Source: JANNXY01 sp039795755
GTDB lineage: Bacteria > Patescibacteriota > Minisyncoccia > Phycocordibacterales > CAIZIN01
Direction of reading: 5' to 3'
Assembly (NCBI GenBank): GCA_039795755.1
Contig: JBDKLF010000004.1
Location: 1-5,886, forward strand
Length of the DNA: 5,886 bases
Made by a program: the position numbers and the translations under genes. This document shows positions 1 through 4,921 of the stretch, piece after piece. The notes beneath the pieces are model-generated. The model had not been told where the DNA came from and did no database searches. It saw only the letters and a program-made list of their open reading frames with translations. Each line of letters starts with the position of its first letter. The first letter of the stretch is position 1.

Positions 1-3
1 GAA

Positions 4-567
4 TTAGCCTGCGGGTTGATCAGAGGGATGAACTTTACCGATATTATGTTGGTCACCAAGGTCAGAAACGATAACCATACCGATACCACCAGATGACATC
101 ATCAGATCGAGTGGTGAAGGCACCGGAGTGTATACTCCAGGGGGATTCCAGAAACCATTTCTGAATATTCCAGAATCGGCACAGTCCCATCTCAGACATC
201 CGAGCACTACTGTCTCACCTTCGTCACCGCGAAACGAATGAGCTCCTGCAGGGAGTTCAAATGTTGGCGAGAGTGGTATTGATGCAATGACAGGGTCGCC
301 GATATGAATCGGTTCACCACACCATGCACAGCGAATGCTCATCTTACCGATACATTCGAGGCAGTAGTCGGGAGTTTCGTTCTCTGCCAATGGCATTCTC
401 ATGTAGGTATAGTGCTTGTCTCCAAAGACGGTGAGACAACCTTGGCGTTTGGTCTTGTGACCACACTTGTTTGCTTTGTAGTTCTTGCCGAAGCAGGTGA
501 CAAAGATATTCCAAATGATGAGTCGTAGGTATTGGAAGGTTAACTTCCTGCGATGTGGAGTTTTCAT
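4..567 (-). CDS. Cysteine-rich putative zinc-binding protein, function unknown
   Basis: A 187-residue protein of unrecognised function. Visible cysteines suggest two zinc sites: C35-G-H37 and C44, then C69-x2-C72, C80-x2-C83 and C124-x4-C129. The pattern resembles LIM-like or treble-clef zinc fingers, with a 'CGEPIHIGDPV' turn after the second pair. Residues 11-26 are moderately hydrophobic but contain R15, so a membrane segment is doubtful. The C-terminus is Gly/Pro-rich. The frame is open upstream to an ATG at 669, but a good promoter (TTGACA, 16 bp, TAATAT at 614-587) lies inside that extension, and the extension would run up against the SOS box, so the ATG at 567 is preferred. No Shine-Dalgarno is visible. 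It is transcribed away from the lexA unit. The stop is TAA at 4-6. The coding call is fairly firm; zinc binding is inferred from motifs only. Confidence 0.75.
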   Translation of the reverse strand: MKTPHRRKLTFQYLRLIIWNIFVTCFGKNYKANKCGHKTKRQGCLTVFGDKHYTYMRMPLAENETPDYCLECIGKMSIRCAWCGEPIHIGDPVIASIPLSPTFELPAGAHSFRGDEGETVVLGCLRWDCADSGIFRNGFWNPPGVYTPVPSPLDLMMSSGGIGMVIVSDLGDQHNIGKVHPSDQPAG

Positions 568-586
568 AGAATTGAGTCTGAAATCA

Positions 587-614
587 ATATTACGGGTAAA
601 CAGTAAAATGTCAA
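587..614 (-). promoter_or_regulatory. Sigma-70-type promoter of the zinc-binding protein gene
   Basis: Read on the minus strand there is a perfect TTGACA (-35, 614-609), a 16-bp spacer and TAATAT (-10, 592-587). Transcription should start near 580, leaving a leader of only about 13 nt before the ATG at 567. This is the main reason for rejecting the longer start at 669. Confidence 0.6.
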
Positions 615-663
615 AGCGGTAAACCGAATTCAGACTTATCCACAACTTCCCTACTATTTTTTC

Positions 664-692
664 TTGCATGTGAACGAACGTTCACCTATACT
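664..692 (+). promoter_or_regulatory. SOS-controlled promoter of the small ORF-lexA unit
   Basis: TTGCAT (-35, 664-669), a 17-bp spacer and TATACT (-10, 687-692) form a near-consensus sigma-70 promoter. The spacer is almost entirely occupied by the SOS box at 670-685, so bound LexA would block RNA polymerase. Transcription should begin near 699, about 30 nt before the small ORF. Confidence 0.7.
670..685. promoter_or_regulatory. LexA operator (SOS box, Gram-positive type)
   Basis: GTGAACGAACGTTCAC is an inverted repeat, GTGAAC-N4-GTTCAC. It matches 12 of 14 positions of the Bacillus-type SOS consensus CGAACRNRYGTTYC; only the two outermost bases differ. It sits between a -35 and a -10 and upstream of a lexA gene in the same orientation, as expected for LexA autoregulation. 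No second GAAC-N4-GTTC site was noticed in the window. Confidence 0.8.
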
Positions 693-729
693 ATATTCAT
701 ACAAACAAGGAATAAAGTAATCAAATAAC

Positions 730-924
730 ATGAGTAAATTTAGCACCATTTCGCATCTTAGAAAAGAACTTAATAGTATCAATCATGAGATTGATCATCG
801 AATTCTTCGTGGGCAGCCATATCAGCGATTGGCTGAGAAGCATAAGCAAATCGTTTCAAAGATCGATAGTATTTGGAACCAAATGAACTTCACTCGGGCT
901 TTTCGTTTCTTATCTTTGCTATAA
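730..924 (+). CDS. 64-residue small protein upstream of lexA, unknown function
   Basis: A short, charged, largely helical protein. Residues about 8-50 look like a helical hairpin or coiled coil, with a central 'RILRGQPY' turn and a 'KHKQIVSKI' helix; the tail 'AFRFLSLL' is hydrophobic. There is no signal peptide, transmembrane helix or cysteine motif. It is the first gene behind the SOS-box promoter and ends 7 bp before lexA, so it should be induced by DNA damage together with lexA. An AAGGA at 707-711 lies 18 nt from the ATG, too far for a normal Shine-Dalgarno. Small ORFs next to lexA encode division inhibitors in some bacteria (yneA in Bacillus), but there is no visible similarity to YneA, and no function can be assigned. 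Confidence 0.65.
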   Translation: MSKFSTISHLRKELNSINHEIDHRILRGQPYQRLAEKHKQIVSKIDSIWNQMNFTRAFRFLSLL

Positions 925-925
925 T
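917..925 (+). promoter_or_regulatory. Extended -10 promoter giving a probably leaderless lexA mRNA
   Basis: TGCTATAAT is a perfect extended -10 (TG-N-TATAAT). No convincing -35 is seen, which is normal for extended -10 promoters. The box ends 6 bp before the lexA ATG, so transcription would start at or next to the A of the start codon. The TAA stop of the preceding small ORF (922-924) lies inside the TATAAT hexamer. Confidence 0.5.
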
Positions 926-931
926 TAATTC

Positions 932-1507
932 ATGAATACTTCAGAAGATACACAACACGCACAGGAACTCATTGAGTACTACAAGCGCAACAAACGCATG
1001 CCTTCATACAGTGAAATGATGAAGCTCTTTGGGTACAAGTCAAAGAACGCAGTATTTAAGCTTGTTGAGAAATTCATTGAAGCAGGAATCGTGCTCAAGG
1101 ATTCTGTAGGTAAACTCATTCCTAATAATCTCTTTGATGAAGTTCCATTACTCGGATCGGTCAAAGCAGGTTTTCCTTCAGATGTGACTGAAGTTCGTGA
1201 CTCAATGAATCTTGAAGATTTTCTCATCGATAAGAGTAAGGACAGCTACATTCTTGAAGTCGATGGTGACTCAATGATTGATGCTCATATCGCTGATGGA
1301 GATATGGTGGTTGTTGAGCGTACTAACAGAGCAAAAGATGGAGACATCGTAGTGGCAGAAATTGATGGTGAATGGACGATGAAATATTGGAGAGAGAAGG
1401 GAAGCAAGGCATGGCTCGAACCAGCCAACAAAGCATTCAAGCCGATGTATCCAGAACAAAGTCTCCGTGTAGCTGCAAAGGTAAAAGCTGTAATTCGTAA
1501 GTACTAA
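932..1507 (+). CDS. lexA: LexA, SOS-response repressor and autoprotease
   Basis: A 191-residue two-domain repressor that represses DNA-repair genes and cleaves itself when activated RecA forms on single-stranded DNA. Residues about 8-65 form the winged helix-turn-helix ('PSYSEMMKLFGYKSKNAVFKL'-like region). The S24 peptidase domain follows. The scissile bond is A79-G80, the nucleophile is S114 in 'GDSM', and the general-base lysine is K151. The Ser-Lys spacing of 37 equals that of E. coli LexA (S119/K156), and the length is close to the usual 200 residues. The N-terminal domain is diverged from textbook LexA, but the upstream GAAC-N4-GTTC box fits LexA rather than a phage CI or UmuD. It is downstream of the 64-aa ORF and has a second promoter of its own. 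It ends 3 bp from the convergent vanY-like gene with no terminator between them. Confidence 0.93.
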   Translation: MNTSEDTQHAQELIEYYKRNKRMPSYSEMMKLFGYKSKNAVFKLVEKFIEAGIVLKDSVGKLIPNNLFDEVPLLGSVKAGFPSDVTEVRDSMNLEDFLIDKSKDSYILEVDGDSMIDAHIADGDMVVVERTNRAKDGDIVVAEIDGEWTMKYWREKGSKAWLEPANKAFKPMYPEQSLRVAAKVKAVIRKY

Positions 1508-1510
1508 TAC

Positions 1511-2380
1511 TTAATCGAATATTTCTCCTAGGTATTCATTAATATCTCGTTGATCGAGATCATAGAAGTTTTTATTTTCTTTATTGAGTTTTCGTGCGAG
1601 ATCTTTACCAACGAATCTCCAATGCCATGGTTCGTATTGATAGTAGGTATTACCTTTTGGATACGAGAGAATGAATCCGTATCGATATGCGTGCTCAGTG
1701 AGCCACTTGAATGCATCAGTATTCTCGAATGAAGTACTGAGTGATGCACCCATGAGTGTAGTGGTGAGGTCTACTGTGGTTCCAAGCTGATGTTCTGAAT
1801 ATCCTTGGTCAGCAGAGAATGCATTTGCGGTTCCTGCACCATAGGTAACCTTGTAGCTTGTTTTGAGTGCTGATTGTGTATCGAATGATCGATATGCAGA
1901 AAGGACCTTGAGTGTAATGTCATCATCGAGTGCATCATTGAGCATGTCTTCGAGGAAGTTCAATGCTTCGGCATGGAATTCAAGCGTCTTTTCTGGATTA
2001 CTTACAAATTTGAAAGGAATTGATTCAAGCTTCTCTGGAGTATAATTCTCGTTCAAGAAAAATACTTTAGAATATTTCTGAAGTAATTCTTTGTCAGTTT
2101 CAATAATTTTTTTCAGGTCATCAGCCTTTTGATCTGCACGTTTGTATTTCTTATCAAGTGCAACAATGTCTTGTTCTTTCTCAGCTACTTTTTGAATAAG
2201 TTCAGTTTTTTCATACGTAAGTGCATTTAATGCTTCTGTTGATGAAGCGATTTCAGTCTGTAGCTCTGTGATGATTGCATTATAGTGTGTCTGCGTCATA
2301 TTGTACGCAATAACACCACCCGCAATACTAAGAATAAGCGCTCCGGAGAGGATTTGTATAGATACATTCATATGATTCAT
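1511..2380 (-). CDS. Membrane-anchored D-alanyl-D-alanine carboxypeptidase, VanY/M15 family
   Basis: A 289-residue zinc peptidase expected to act outside the membrane by removing the terminal D-Ala from peptidoglycan stem peptides. Residues about 7-26 form one transmembrane anchor or uncleaved signal, 35-104 a long charged coiled-coil stalk, and 110-265 the M15 domain. Visible motifs are 'SAYRS' (161-165), 'SEHQLGTTVD' (195-204) with zinc ligands H197 and D204, and 'EPWHWRF' (250-256) with catalytic E250 and zinc ligand H253. The full M15B/VanY set is present, so the enzyme should be active. The start could be M1 (2380) or M4 (2371); neither has a Shine-Dalgarno. It is divergent from the GH18 gene and probably shares its regulation. 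Nothing nearby (vanH, vanA, vanX) suggests glycopeptide resistance, so cell-wall remodelling is the likelier role. Confidence 0.92.
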   Translation of the reverse strand: MNHMNVSIQILSGALILSIAGGVIAYNMTQTHYNAIITELQTEIASSTEALNALTYEKTELIQKVAEKEQDIVALDKKYKRADQKADDLKKIIETDKELLQKYSKVFFLNENYTPEKLESIPFKFVSNPEKTLEFHAEALNFLEDMLNDALDDDITLKVLSAYRSFDTQSALKTSYKVTYGAGTANAFSADQGYSEHQLGTTVDLTTTLMGASLSTSFENTDAFKWLTEHAYRYGFILSYPKGNTYYQYEPWHWRFVGKDLARKLNKENKNFYDLDQRDINEYLGEIFD

Positions 2381-2389
2381 ATAAGGTGC

Positions 2390-2395
2390 ATTGTA
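2390..2395 (-). promoter_or_regulatory. Putative -10 element of the VanY-like gene
   Basis: TACAAT on the minus strand lies 9 bp before the ATG at 2380, implying a leader of only a few nucleotides. No good -35 is apparent. It overlaps the suggested -35 of the oppositely oriented GH18 promoter. Confidence 0.35.
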
Positions 2396-2420
2396 CCATA
2401 TGTGGTATGTAGGATATACT
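2391..2420 (+). promoter_or_regulatory. Promoter of the GH18 gene, probably leaderless
   Basis: TATACT (2415-2420) ends 6 bp before the ATG at 2427, the same spacing as in front of lexA. TTGTAC (2391-2396), 18 bp upstream, is a possible weak -35. The expected transcript starts at or next to the start codon. Confidence 0.45.
2394..2407. promoter_or_regulatory. Palindrome in the divergent vanY-GH18 promoter region, possible operator
   Basis: TACCA-tatg-TGGTA is a perfect 5+5 bp inverted repeat with a 4-bp centre. It lies between the suggested -35 and -10 of the GH18 promoter and abuts the -10 of the divergent gene, a place where one dimeric regulator could control both. No regulator gene is adjacent. 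A chance occurrence in AT-rich DNA is possible. Confidence 0.3.
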
Positions 2421-2426
2421 GGATTT

Positions 2427-3605
2427 ATGATAAAGAAATTCGCTCTTATTACCCTCGTATTCTTGCCGTTTTTGGCGCAGGCTTCATCTCTTGAGATATC
2501 GGGATGGATACCATATTGGAAAGGTAATCAAGGTGTTGAAGATGCACGAGACAATCTCGATGTACTTACCGAAATCAATCCTTTCACACTCTCAGTTACT
2601 TCAAGTGGTGAGATTAAGGACCTTGGAAATATCAAGAAAGGCACATGGCCAAAGCTCTTCAAAGAAGCTCGAAAGCAGGACGTTGCAGTTATTCCTACGG
2701 TGATGTGGAGTGATACTGCCAGTATTTATAATGTGCTTTCTGATAAGAAGCTTCGTAAAAAACATATCGATAATATTGTGAAGTTTGTAAACAAAGGAAA
2801 GTTCGATGGAGTTGATATTGATTATGAAGGAAAGTCAGCTGAGACCAAGGATTATTATTCTGCATTTCTCACTGAGCTCAAGAGTGAATTAGGAGATAAG
2901 ACACTTGCGTGTACCATCGAGGCACGAACTCCACCAGAATCACTTTACAATACGGTCCCAAAGACGCTTTCCTATGCAAATGATTTCACAGTAATTGGTG
3001 ATGTCTGTGATCAAGTGAGAATTATGACCTATGACCAGCAACGTGCCGATCTCAAGCTCAATAATGCCAAATCAGGTGTGCCATATATTCCTGTTGCTGA
3101 TATTGATTGGGTAGAAAAAGTTGTTGGACTTACTATCGATACGATTCCAAAGGAGAAAATAATGCTCGGGGTGGCGACATATGGTCGTGAATGGGAAGTA
3201 TCAGTGAGTAAGAATCGCTTTGGAAATTATGCGTCATTGTGGACCGTAACACATGAGTACTCGATGGATTTTGCTGATCAAGTAGGAATTGAACCATTAC
3301 GTAATTCTGCTGGTGAGTTGAGCTATAGTTACTTTGCTACTTCATCGCCGTATGGAAACATGCTCAAGAATTACAAAGTACCGCGTAACACCCCTGATGC
3401 TCAAAAGGCTGCATTACAAGCGCTTGCTTACGCGAACAAGACAGGGAATACTGCATTCGTGAATGTGGTCTCGTGGAGTGATGCTGAAGCAATACGAGAG
3501 AAGTTATATATTGCAGAGGATCTCGGATTGAGAGGTATTTCAATATTCAAAGTAGATGGAACAGAGGATGAGACATTGTGGGATACGTTGAGAGAGGAAA
3601 TTTAA
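2427..3605 (+). CDS. Secreted glycoside hydrolase family 18 protein (chitinase / SleL-like fold)
   Basis: A 392-residue exported protein with a GH18 TIM barrel, a family that cleaves N-acetylglucosamine-containing glycans such as chitin or peptidoglycan. The start at 2427 gives a classic signal peptide (MIKK, hydrophobic 5-16, 'AQA' with likely cleavage after A19); the frame is open back to a TTG at 2391, but that would bury the signal and include the promoter. The barrel begins at 'ISGWIPYW' (24-31). The GH18 signature 'DGVDIDYE' (127-134) is intact, with E134 the catalytic acid and D130/D132 supporting it. 'MTYD' (200-203) and the late-strand tryptophan W350 in 'WSD' complete the active-site cleft. 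No LysM, carbohydrate-binding or anchoring domain is seen. With a peptidoglycan carboxypeptidase divergent from it, a role on its own or a neighbour's cell wall is more likely than chitin feeding, but the substrate is inferred. Confidence 0.9.
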   Translation: MIKKFALITLVFLPFLAQASSLEISGWIPYWKGNQGVEDARDNLDVLTEINPFTLSVTSSGEIKDLGNIKKGTWPKLFKEARKQDVAVIPTVMWSDTASIYNVLSDKKLRKKHIDNIVKFVNKGKFDGVDIDYEGKSAETKDYYSAFLTELKSELGDKTLACTIEARTPPESLYNTVPKTLSYANDFTVIGDVCDQVRIMTYDQQRADLKLNNAKSGVPYIPVADIDWVEKVVGLTIDTIPKEKIMLGVATYGREWEVSVSKNRFGNYASLWTVTHEYSMDFADQVGIEPLRNSAGELSYSYFATSSPYGNMLKNYKVPRNTPDAQKAALQALAYANKTGNTAFVNVVSWSDAEAIREKLYIAEDLGLRGISIFKVDGTEDETLWDTLREEI

Positions 3606-4210
3606 TCTTTCCACTCAGTAAGTGTTGCACCGCGGCGTTCCATTGTGTCAGCTTTGCGAATGAATTTCTTTTGGCTTTCTGGGTAGAGTTCATAATGATC
3701 CACCTCATCAATTGCTTCTGCAATATGAAAGAGTTCTTGATCTGATACGAGCCACTCGTTCTTGAATTGCTTCAAATTAAAAGGAAGTGAATATGCATAG
3801 AGCGTTTTCTTACCATTATTTGGGCCAATGTATTCATGGAAGTATGAGAGCGCAAGCTCATGAATATTTTCGTAAATAGGATCACGGAATCGTAATGCAG
3901 TGTGATTAGTCTTGCTGATTGCACCCCAGTAGCCATTTACTTGATAGAGTGCTACTACATGATCATCACCATCAAGTGTTTTGAGGTCGAGGAGTAAGGG
4001 CTTCTTGCCTGCAAGCATAAGCGCTGCAGCTGCAATGAGTGCACCCTCGAAGCAATGGGCAGTCTTTGCCTGTAGAGTACGTCGAACTGACATGTACGTC
4101 TCACTATGCTTCTCAAAGTTAATAGGAAGGGTGTCGAGAAAGTTCTGGATCTTTATCGGTGTATTGAGTTTCTTTAGGATTTTTATTTCAGAAGGATTGA
4201 GTCCAAACAT
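3602..4210 (-). CDS. Transglutaminase-like family protein, function unknown
   Basis: A 202-residue soluble protein with the look of a transglutaminase-like (papain-type) fold. A conserved cysteine opens a hydrophobic helix in 'HCFEGALIAAAALMLAG' (52-68, C53). It is followed by 'LLLDLKT', then 'DDHVVALY' (82-89) with H84, and then 'GYWGAISKTNHTALRFRDP' (93-111), where N102 or a nearby Asp could supply the third member of a Cys-His-Asp/Asn triad. I recall this segment order from a widespread uncharacterised bacterial family; that is memory, not a search. No signal peptide or membrane segment is present. It could be a cysteine protease, an amidase or an acyltransferase. Its last codons overlap the end of the GH18 gene by 4 bp (convergent), and its start is 22 bp from the divergent SET gene. 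Start at 4210 follows a -10-like TACTAT at 6 bp. Confidence 0.85.
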   Translation of the reverse strand: MFGLNPSEIKILKKLNTPIKIQNFLDTLPINFEKHSETYMSVRRTLQAKTAHCFEGALIAAAALMLAGKKPLLLDLKTLDGDDHVVALYQVNGYWGAISKTNHTALRFRDPIYENIHELALSYFHEYIGPNNGKKTLYAYSLPFNLKQFKNEWLVSDQELFHIAEAIDEVDHYELYPESQKKFIRKADTMERRGATLTEWKD

Positions 4211-4215
4211 GATTC

Positions 4216-4223
4216 TATAGTAT
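4216..4223 (+). promoter_or_regulatory. Putative -10 of the SET-domain gene
   Basis: TATAGT (4216-4221) and the overlapping TAGTAT (4218-4223) lie 11 and 9 bp before the ATG at 4233. Either gives a leader of only a few nucleotides, with no room for a Shine-Dalgarno. No clear -35 is seen. The site physically overlaps the -10 of the divergent gene. Confidence 0.4.
4217..4222 (-). promoter_or_regulatory. Putative -10 of the transglutaminase-like gene
   Basis: TACTAT on the minus strand ends 6 bp before the ATG at 4210, the spacing also seen for lexA and the GH18 gene. It occupies the same bases as the -10 of the SET gene on the other strand, so the two promoters should be mutually exclusive on one DNA molecule. 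Confidence 0.4.
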
Positions 4224-4232
4224 CATCATTGA

Positions 4233-4643
4233 ATGCAAAAAAAGAAATCCAAATTCGAACCAGGCGACTTTATTCTCAAGGTGAAGCGTTCATCTGCAGG
4301 TCTCGGTCTCTATGCGGGACAAGATATTCCCAAGGGAGCATGTATCATTGAATACAAGGGAAGAGTGATCAAAGGTGAAGAAGAGTATACCAGTACGAGC
4401 AAGTATCTCTTCGAAGTTCACTCACGAATGACGATTGATGGGAGGGATCGATCGAATACCGCCCGATACATCAACCACTCGTGCAAAGCCAACGCAGAGC
4501 CAGAGACGCGGAAGGGAAGAGTGTTCATTATGGCCAAGCGAGCAATCAAGACCGGTGAAGAAATTACTTATGATTATGGCAAAGAGTATTGGGGTGAACA
4601 CATCAAGCCAATTGGATGCAGATGTGTCAAGTGTGTGGCATAA
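4233..4643 (+). CDS. SET-domain protein-lysine methyltransferase with post-SET zinc motif
   Basis: A 136-residue protein made almost only of a SET domain, which transfers methyl groups from S-adenosylmethionine to lysine side chains. Seen in order: 'SSAGLGLYAGQDIPKG' (20-35, SET-N with the GxG SAM loop), 'IIEYKGRVI' (38-46), 'RYINHSC' (78-84, the pseudoknot motif), 'EEITYDYG' (109-116, with catalytic Y115) and 'CRCVKC' (129-134). C84 with C129, C131 and C134 reproduces the post-SET zinc cluster of eukaryotic-type enzymes. The size is the minimum for the fold, so no extra substrate-recognition domain is present. The lysine-rich start suggests possible nucleic-acid contact, but this is a guess. 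The target is unknown; bacteria lack canonical histones, and known bacterial cases act on host histones or on own proteins. It is divergent from the transglutaminase-like gene and precedes the DUF5679 gene by 66 bp. Confidence 0.93.
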   Translation: MQKKKSKFEPGDFILKVKRSSAGLGLYAGQDIPKGACIIEYKGRVIKGEEEYTSTSKYLFEVHSRMTIDGRDRSNTARYINHSCKANAEPETRKGRVFIMAKRAIKTGEEITYDYGKEYWGEHIKPIGCRCVKCVA

Positions 4644-4653
4644 GGAACGGTTT

Positions 4654-4682
4654 TATATACAAAAGCATCCTTTTGCTATATA
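4654..4682. repeat. Inverted repeat after the SET gene, overlapping the next promoter
   Basis: TATATA-CAAAAG (4654-4665), loop CATC, then CTTTTG-c-TATATA (4670-4682) pairs over 12 bp with one bulged C. The region starts 10 bp after the SET stop codon. As RNA it could be a weak 3'-end hairpin for the SET transcript, though no U-run follows. As DNA its right arm contributes to the TATACT -10 at 4679-4684. Confidence 0.5.
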
Positions 4683-4684
4683 CT
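4656..4684 (+). promoter_or_regulatory. Promoter of the DUF5679 gene
   Basis: TATACA (-35, 4 of 6 consensus), a 17-bp spacer and TATACT (-10, 4679-4684). Transcription would start near 4691, giving a leader of about 19 nt that contains four AAT repeats (4691-4702) and no Shine-Dalgarno before the ATG at 4710. Confidence 0.45.
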
Positions 4685-4709
4685 AGTCCCAATAATAATA
4701 ATCAATCAT

Positions 4710-4862
4710 ATGGCTACAACAGCTCGATGTATGAAGTGCAAAGGTCCAAGTGAAATGAAGGACGAAAAGGAAGTTACTATGAAGAATGGTATGAAAGCAA
4801 TGTCAGGAGTATGTGTGAAGTGCGGAACAAAGATGTTCAAGATTCTCGGTAAAGCTAAGTAA
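4710..4862 (+). CDS. Small zinc-ribbon protein, DUF5679 family
   Basis: A 50-residue protein with two CxxC knuckles, C7-x2-C10 and C35-x2-C38, that would bind one zinc ion. The run 'EVTMKNGMKAMSGVC' (residues 21-35) followed by 'CGTKMFKIL' is characteristic of DUF5679, a small conserved family of unknown function found in many actinobacterial and CPR genomes (family assignment from memory). Its lysine-rich surface and single zinc ribbon fit a nucleic-acid or ribosome-associated role, but nothing shows it directly. It has its own promoter and a strong terminator 11 bp after the stop, so it is a monocistronic unit, possibly well expressed. The leader has no Shine-Dalgarno. Confidence 0.88.
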   Translation: MATTARCMKCKGPSEMKDEKEVTMKNGMKAMSGVCVKCGTKMFKILGKAK

Positions 4863-4873
4863 TCCCTATAGAT

Positions 4874-4904
4874 ACAAAACCCCACCAATATGGTGGGGTT
4901 TTGT
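4874..4904 (+). terminator. Strong intrinsic terminator after the DUF5679 gene
   Basis: A perfect 14-bp stem (4874-4887 with 4891-4904) closes on a 3-nt ATA loop, with a CCCCACC/GGTGGGG core flanked by A4 on the left and T4 on the right. The symmetry would allow termination in both directions. It separates the protein gene from the tRNA. Confidence 0.88.
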
Positions 4905-4921
4905 TGTATATAAGGGAAGTG

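Noticed and set aside
304..528. 74-aa plus-strand ORF
   Set aside because: It lies wholly antisense to the cysteine-rich gene, with no recognisable motif and no start signal.
568..669. 34-residue N-terminal extension of the minus-strand zinc-binding protein
   Set aside because: A consensus-like promoter (614-587) lies inside it and its start touches the SOS box; the ATG at 567 is better supported.
979..1459. Minus-strand ORFs inside lexA (979-1227 and 1271-1459)
   Set aside because: Shadows of the lexA reading frame, with no domain or promoter support.
1528..2045. ORFs within the VanY-like gene in other frames (1528-1749 minus, 1550-1732 plus, 1863-2045 plus)
   Set aside because: They overlap completely a gene with all its catalytic motifs; their own translations are low-complexity or featureless.
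2391..2426. 12-residue upstream extension of the GH18 protein from TTG at 2391
   Set aside because: It would precede a good signal peptide and cover the TATACT promoter element.
2285..2703. ORFs at 2285-2494 and 2491-2703 (plus)
   Set aside because: They cross the divergent promoter or lie out of frame in the GH18 gene, and have no features of their own.
3981..4220. 79-aa plus-strand ORF antisense to the transglutaminase-like gene
   Set aside because: Composition is typical of an antisense shadow (Ser/Ala/Arg-rich), with no motif.
4691..4702. AAT x4 run as a possible phase-variable microsatellite
   Set aside because: Only four triplet copies, in an AT-rich leader; too short to suggest slippage control.
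4435..4888. ORFs at 4435-4686 (plus) and 4706-4888 (minus)
   Set aside because: The first is out of frame within the SET gene; the second is antisense to the DUF5679 gene and its terminator.
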